Assembly: GCA_017459485.1 (NCBI GenBank)
Contig: JAFUCW010000414.1
Coordinates: 1-6,541, forward strand
Origin: Eggerthellaceae bacterium
GTDB taxonomy: Bacteria > Actinomycetota > Coriobacteriia > Coriobacteriales > Eggerthellaceae
Direction: 5' to 3'
DNA length: 6,541 nucleotides
The position numbers and the translations under genes are program-made. Under the pieces are notes generated by a model. The model searched no databases, had not been told where the DNA came from, and worked only from the letters and a program-made list of their open reading frames with translations. Shown here in pieces: positions 4,520-6,541 of this stretch. Positions within the stretch are counted from its first letter, which is position 1. Every line of letters begins with the position of its first letter.

Positions 4520-4649
4520 CGGCAACGGGAGCAACTTCGTGAGCAGGCTCCTGCTCGCGCTGTTCATAGTGGCGCTGGTGATGTTCCTCGCGGCGTTCAT
4601 AGCCCTTTGCGCGAAGGCAATCGGCTGGGCGCTCGGAGGGCTGTTCTGA
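4512..4649 (+). CDS. Small membrane protein (45 aa)
   Basis: ATG 4512 follows AAGGAGGG (4501-4508) and opens a 45-codon frame ending at TGA 4647-4649, which overlaps the next ATG (TGATG). After a short polar start (MANGNGSNF), residues 11-36 are strongly hydrophobic (LLLALFIVALVMFLAAFIAL). A short positively charged turn and a second weak hydrophobic tail (IGWALGGLF) follow. It looks like a one- or two-helix inner-membrane protein. Holins are of this size, but no lysin lies nearby, so that name is not supported. Confidence 0.7.
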   Translation: MANGNGSNFVSRLLLALFIVALVMFLAAFIALCAKAIGWALGGLF

Positions 4650-4846
4650 TGGCGGCGCGCAAGCCCGTCGTGCGCAGCGACGGCAGGCGCTACCGCAGCG
4701 TGGCCGACGCGGCCCGCGAGCTGTGCGGCGAATGGGGAATCGGGACGCGGCGCGAGGTGGTGACCACGGCGCGCGTGATAGCGGCGGTGGCGTCGCACAG
4801 GCCACACCACAAGAGCGCGTACGGCTACGGATGGGAGTACGAATGA
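4649..4846 (+). CDS. NUMOD-like small DNA-binding protein
   Basis: This 65-aa protein starts in a TGATG overlap at 4649. It opens MAARKPVVRSDGRRYRSVADAARELCGEWG, and the closing YGYGWEYE matches short proteins in which a beta strand (PVVRSDGRRY) leads to an S-V-x-x-AAR helix. The overall look resembles NUMOD-type DNA-binding modules seen on phage endonucleases, with many Arg residues and a helix that could contact DNA. It is stand-alone here, with no nuclease domain attached. The assignment comes from the pattern and not from a search. It is followed by another basic Cys-rich protein and two HTH-type regulators, so this is the DNA-binding part of the operon. Confidence 0.7.
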   Translation: MAARKPVVRSDGRRYRSVADAARELCGEWGIGTRREVVTTARVIAAVASHRPHHKSAYGYGWEYE

Positions 4847-5055
4847 TCTGCACGCACACGAACGCGCCCGCCAAGCACTGCACGGGGCCCGCATCGGCGA
4901 GCTGGTACAACGGCGGGTGCCGCTGCGATGCCGTCATGGAGCTGAAGCGCCGCTACTGGCGGCGGTACAAGGGCGCCCTGGGCGAGCAGACGGCCTGCCC
5001 GATGTGCGGCAGGATGACGAAGAGCGAGAGCGGCTTCTGCCGCTTCTGCGAGTAG
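4843..5055 (+). CDS. Basic protein with two Cys clusters (zinc binding)
   Basis: This 70-aa protein starts at ATG 4843 (ATGA overlap). The first part has Cys 3, 13, 26 and 28 in a WYNGGCRCD phrase that recalls the NGGCRCDxC signature of small actinophage and actinobacterial proteins. A very basic helix follows (MELKRRYWRRYKGALGE, 32-48). The C-terminal part is a zinc ribbon, CPMCGRM (C52, C55) and FCRFCE (C66, C69), ending at TAG 5053-5055. Two metal clusters flanking a basic helix are typical of nucleic-acid binders. The exact function is unknown. Confidence 0.8.
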   Translation: MICTHTNAPAKHCTGPASASWYNGGCRCDAVMELKRRYWRRYKGALGEQTACPMCGRMTKSESGFCRFCE

Positions 5056-5066
5056 GGGGTGATTCC

Positions 5067-5213
5067 TTGAGCGGACAGGACGATCGGATATGGGCGCTGC
5101 ACTGCAAGGGCTTCTCCCCTTCGCAGATAGCGGCCAACCTGAACGTGAGCGCAGCCAAGGCGAGGGCCGTGGTGTGCAGGATGTGGAAGATGGACAGGCG
5201 GACGAGCCGATAG
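5067..5213 (+). CDS. 48-aa helix-turn-helix protein
   Basis: The start is TTG 5067, preceded by a good AGGGGGTGAT site. The protein reads SGQDDRIWALHCKGFSPSQI, continues AANLNVSAAKARAVVCRMW and ends in a basic tail (MDRRTSR). The G-F-S-x-x-Q-I-A-x-x-L-N-V-S segment (residues 15-28) is a textbook helix-turn-helix of the sigma-region-4/resolvase type. There is little else, so it would be a minimal DNA-binding protein. It sits directly before the larger late regulator, and its TAG overlaps that gene's ribosome site (AGGAGG 5212-5217). It might help or oppose the regulator. The upstream in-frame extension was rejected as a shadow. Confidence 0.7.
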   Translation: MSGQDDRIWALHCKGFSPSQIAANLNVSAAKARAVVCRMWKMDRRTSR

Positions 5214-5220
5214 GAGGACG

Positions 5221-5691
5221 ATGGGAGACTGGGAACGATACAGGCGCGAGCAGGCGGCTGGGTACCTCAAGGGCATCAGGGACATGCGCAGGCACATCGC
5301 CTCGCTAAACGCCGAGATAGACGCCCACAGGGACACGGCTGCCGGGATAGCCGGCATCGACTACTCGCGCGACCTGGTTGACGTGTCGCCCACCGACGAT
5401 GCCATGCCCGATGCGGTTGCGAGGATAATCGAGATAGCGACCGAGAGAATCGAGACCGTGAGGGACTACACCGCGCAGATGGAGCAGTGCTCGCGCGCCC
5501 TTGCCAGGATGGGAGGGACGTATGCCGACGTGTTGCGGTACCGCTACGTCTGCGACTACCCGTGGGAGCGCGTGGCCTCCAGGATGAACTACTCGGAGCA
5601 ATGGCTGTACGAGCTGCACAACCTGGCGCTGGCGGCGTTCTACGACTACATGCCCGCATCGGGAAGGGACCCGCTACCGAAGGCCGACTGA
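5221..5691 (+). CDS. Late transcription regulator, RinA/ArpU/DUF1492-like
   Basis: This 156-aa protein starts at ATG 5221, just after AGGAGG. It has an N-terminal helical part (QAAGYLKGIRDMRRHIASLN, about residues 11-30), a middle segment, and a C-terminal sigma-70 region-4-like helix-turn-helix. That region reads VLRYRYVCDYPWERVASRMNYSEQWLYELH (about 104-133). A YRYV...PWERVAxRMxYSEQWxYxLH phrase is characteristic of the ArpU/RinA/DUF1492 phage family. Known members such as RinA of Staphylococcus phages bind upstream of the packaging genes and switch on late transcription. Size (about 150 aa) and location, at the end of the early operon with packaging genes just downstream, both match. Binding to the repeats at 5723-5810 is an inference. 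Confidence 0.85.
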   Translation: MGDWERYRREQAAGYLKGIRDMRRHIASLNAEIDAHRDTAAGIAGIDYSRDLVDVSPTDDAMPDAVARIIEIATERIETVRDYTAQMEQCSRALARMGGTYADVLRYRYVCDYPWERVASRMNYSEQWLYELHNLALAAFYDYMPASGRDPLPKAD

Positions 5692-5695
5692 GTGC

Positions 5696-5709
5696 TCGGG
5701 CTTGCCCGA
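5696..5709 (+). other. Small CTTG-loop hairpin after the regulator gene
   Basis: TCGGG (5696-5700) pairs with CCCGA (5705-5709) around a CTTG loop, a particularly stable RNA tetraloop when closed by G-C. It lies four bases past the regulator's stop codon. The following TATTTCTCTT is only partly T-rich, so it could be a weak terminator or an mRNA-stabilising end structure. Confidence 0.4.
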
Positions 5710-5722
5710 CAAGGTATTTCTC

Positions 5723-5757
5723 TTAGGTTCTGTTAGGTTCTGTTCTGTTCTGTTAGG
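5723..5757 (+). repeat. Array of seven TTNNG pentamers
   Basis: Seven 5-nt units run without a break: TTAGG, TTCTG, TTAGG, TTCTG, TTCTG, TTCTG, TTAGG. This can also be seen as two exact copies of the 10-mer TTAGGTTCTG followed by partial copies. It is non-coding and sits between the regulator and its presumed target promoter. The 10-bp phase would place equivalent bases on one face of the helix, which suits a multi-site protein target. Confidence 0.75.
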
Positions 5758-5773
5758 GCAACCAGTGGTTGCC
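5757..5773. promoter_or_regulatory. 17-bp palindrome, possible operator
   Basis: GGCAACCAGTGGTTGCC has perfect 8-bp arms (GGCAACCA and TGGTTGCC) around a single G at 5765. A perfect inverted repeat of this size in a non-coding region next to a regulator gene is typical of a dimeric DNA-binding-protein site. As RNA, the one-base centre would force a smaller stem, so a DNA site is the better reading. Confidence 0.65.
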
Positions 5774-5795
5774 GTTTGGTTGTCAGTTGGTTACC
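5766..5795 (+). repeat. Three TGGTTRYC iterons at 11-bp spacing
   Basis: TGGTTGCC (5766-5773), TGGTTGTC (5777-5784) and TGGTTACC (5788-5795) start exactly 11 bp apart. The first is also the right arm of the palindrome. The near-helical period suggests cooperative binding of a protein to one DNA face: the late regulator, the small HTH protein, or the small terminase subunit. Confidence 0.7.
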
Positions 5796-5810
5796 AGAGT
5801 CCACCAGAGT
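5793..5810 (+). repeat. Direct repeat ACCAGAGT, 10 bp apart
   Basis: ACCAGAGT occurs at 5793-5800 and exactly again at 5803-5810. The second copy covers the place where a -35 element would lie for the -10-like TATAGT at 5825. It may be an activator site that replaces a missing -35. Confidence 0.6.
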
Positions 5811-5824
5811 ACGGTATGCGCTAC

Positions 5825-5830
5825 TATAGT
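5825..5830 (+). promoter_or_regulatory. Candidate -10 element of the late promoter
   Basis: TATAGT differs from the TATAAT consensus at one position. Seventeen bases upstream there is CACCAG and no TTGACA-like -35, so if it is real it would need an activator bound to the repeats at 5723-5810. Transcription would start near 5837, 60-70 nt before the next gene. Confidence 0.4.
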
Positions 5831-5866
5831 TGCATCGACGCGTGGGCGAACCACGGACGCAATCAT

Positions 5867-5897
5867 GGGCCATCCAACCGGGTGGCCCTTTTCTTTT
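5867..5897 (+). terminator. Intrinsic terminator in front of the HNH operon
   Basis: GGGCCATCC (5867-5875) pairs with GGGTGGCCC (5880-5888) around an AACC loop: nine base pairs with one G-T. TTTTCTTTT (5889-5897) follows, giving a complete intrinsic terminator on the + strand. The ribosome site GGAGGG of the next gene (5898-5903) begins right after the T-tract. Genes downstream can therefore be expressed only by readthrough, antitermination, or a start beyond it. Confidence 0.85.
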
Positions 5898-5906
5898 GGA
5901 GGGCAT

Positions 5907-6164
5907 ATGAACCTGTTCGACGCAGTAAGAGCCAACGGCTCGCATACCCTCCTGGCCGACAGGATGCGTGAGGCCATCGAGAAGTACTCCCCATCCGACA
6001 GCCCCCGGGTGCTCGACCACCCAGGGGACATGGACACCCCCGACATAGGGGAGACCCCCGGCCAAGAGCCACCCCCGCATGGCCACCCCCGGGTTGCACC
6101 CCGGGCACCCCATGCCGCCCCCCGACAGGGGAGTGGCGGGCGAAGGGACGTGTCCGGGCTGTGA
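5907..6164 (+). CDS. Phage protein with Pro-rich tail, unknown function
   Basis: This 85-aa protein starts at ATG 5907 after a strong GGAGGG; the longer upstream frame runs through the terminator and was rejected. Residues 1-28 form a regular helical domain (MNLFDAVRANGSHTLLADRMREAIEKYS). The rest is low-complexity and Pro/Gly/Arg-rich (TPGQEPPPHGHPRVAPRAPHAAPRQG), encoded by a stretch of repeated C-runs. The ordered start supports a real gene, while the tail may be disordered or merely what a C-rich DNA element encodes. Its TGA overlaps the GTG of the HNH gene. No family is recognised; its place before HNH and terminase suggests a late or packaging role. Confidence 0.65.
   Translation: MNLFDAVRANGSHTLLADRMREAIEKYSPSDSPRVLDHPGDMDTPDIGETPGQEPPPHGHPRVAPRAPHAAPRQGSGGRRDVSGL
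6086..6123 (-). other. Potential G-quadruplex on the minus strand
   Basis: Four C-runs lie close together on the + strand: CCCCC (6086-6090), CCCC (6099-6102), CCCC (6108-6111) and CCCCCC (6118-6123), separated by 8, 5 and 6 nt. On the minus strand these are runs of four to six G, a relaxed G-quadruplex pattern. Further C-runs lie upstream between about 6002 and 6076. It falls inside the coding tail of the preceding entry. Confidence 0.5.
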
Positions 6165-6505
6165 GCTCCAACCCGCGACGGGCTAACGGGACGAGGCGCG
6201 ACAGGCTGAGGGCGCGTGTGCGCTCGCTCGGATTGCCGTGCGCATTGTGCGGCAAGCCGATAGATTACTCGCTCTCGTTCGTGGTCGATGAGCGAACGGG
6301 AAGGAAGCGACCGCATCCGATGAGCTACGCATTGGACGAGATAGTTCCCGTCTCGATGGGTGGTAGCCCGTTCGACTTGGACAACGTTCAGCCGACGCAC
6401 TGGGTTTGCAATGCGAAGAAGGGCAACAGGATTCCGAGAAAGATTCCAGCAAAAGGCAACGCGAGAGATTCGCGAGCCTTGCCCCGGCCATTCGACGATT
6501 GGTGA
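6161..6505 (+). CDS. HNH endonuclease, packaging-associated
   Basis: This 114-aa protein starts at GTG 6161 in a GTGA overlap. After a basic N-terminus it has CALCGKPIDYS (C27, C30), then YALDEIVPVSMGGSPFDLDN (56-75), then THWVCNAKKGNR (79-90). This is the HNH beta-beta-alpha-metal fold. C27, C30 and C83 probably hold structural zinc, and N75 and H80 belong to the metal or catalytic site. The usual D-H pair is D59-E60 here, a variant known in phage-type HNH proteins. Small HNH nucleases next to the terminase genes work with the terminase in DNA cleavage for packaging in HK97-like cos phages, so terminase should follow beyond the window. Confidence 0.9.
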   Translation: MSSNPRRANGTRRDRLRARVRSLGLPCALCGKPIDYSLSFVVDERTGRKRPHPMSYALDEIVPVSMGGSPFDLDNVQPTHWVCNAKKGNRIPRKIPAKGNARDSRALPRPFDDW

Positions 6506-6533
6506 GGCGTGGGGGTTTACGGTCCCTCCCGCC
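6506..6533 (+). other. Imperfect GC hairpin just after the HNH gene
   Basis: GGCGTGGGGG (6506-6515) pairs with CCCTCCCGCC (6524-6533), with one T/C mismatch and one G-T, around an eight-base loop TTTACGGT. No T-tract follows, so it is not a normal terminator. In cos phages the cohesive-end site often lies between HNH and the small terminase gene, so this could be part of a packaging site. The window ends eight bases later. Confidence 0.35.
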
Positions 6534-6541
6534 TTGGCCCT

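Noticed and set aside
4512..4649. Holin
   Set aside because: Size and hydrophobicity fit, but no endolysin is adjacent and the gene lies in the early operon, so the name is not supported.
4271..4937. Reverse-strand frames of 207 and 157 aa
   Set aside because: Antisense to small membrane and DNA-binding genes that show clear coupling; composition is Arg/Ala/Pro-rich without domains.
5723..5757. Telomere-like TTAGG repeats
   Set aside because: The units alternate with TTCTG, the array is only 35 nt and is internal to a phage operon; the likeness to arthropod telomeres is chance.
5723..5810. CRISPR array
   Set aside because: Repeats are 5-10 nt and contiguous or overlapping, with no spacers of 25-40 nt.
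5702..5971. 89-aa + strand open frame over the control region
   Set aside because: It runs through repeats, the palindrome and the terminator and overlaps the better-supported gene at 5907; it is best seen as non-coding.

Overview
The window reads as the early/middle-to-late transition of a tailed double-stranded DNA phage or prophage. All credible genes lie on the + strand. About twenty are small ORFs of 31-199 codons packed end to end with 1-10 nt overlaps (ATGA, TGATG, TAATG, TAGTG). They are followed by a sigma-region-4-like late regulator, a 215-nt non-coding control region, and an HNH endonuclease that normally sits next to the terminase genes. No integrase, capsid, tail or terminase gene lies inside the window. 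The moderately high GC, many GTG/TTG starts, purine-rich Shine-Dalgarno sequences and the style of the small Cys-rich proteins suggest a phage of a high-GC gut bacterium, perhaps an Eggerthella-like member of the Coriobacteriia. That host guess comes from general resemblance and is not proven by the sequence.

Layout. Positions 1-1000 hold three small phage genes and one broken gene. The first gene has an unclear, possibly frameshifted start. The broken one (761-967) is a Cys-rich gene with a CTG in place of its start codon and an in-frame TAG. Positions 964-2569 hold zinc-ribbon proteins, a membrane-anchored zinc ribbon, a small helical protein and a 199-aa two-part protein with a repeat linker. 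Positions 2566-4206 hold helical and zinc-ribbon proteins joined by near-identical gene junctions. Positions 4209-4649 hold three consecutive small membrane proteins. Positions 4649-5691 turn to DNA-binding-type proteins: a NUMOD-like protein, a double-Cys-cluster protein, a 48-aa helix-turn-helix protein and the RinA/ArpU/DUF1492-like late regulator.

Control region 5692-5906. In order it holds a small CUUG-loop hairpin, a 35-nt array of seven TTNNG pentamers, a 17-nt near-perfect palindrome continuing into three 8-mers (TGGTTRYC) exactly 11 bp apart, a pair of ACCAGAGT repeats 10 bp apart, a -10-like TATAGT without a good -35, and a strong intrinsic terminator. The U-tract of the terminator runs directly into the Shine-Dalgarno of the next gene. 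This layout fits an activator-dependent late promoter with a terminator-controlled leader. It is the most interesting part of the window.

How the genes work together (inference): the coupled small ORFs form one long operon that ends with the late regulator. The regulator would then act on the repeat region just downstream to turn on the packaging genes (HNH, then presumably terminase beyond position 6541). The functions of most small ORFs cannot be named from sequence alone.
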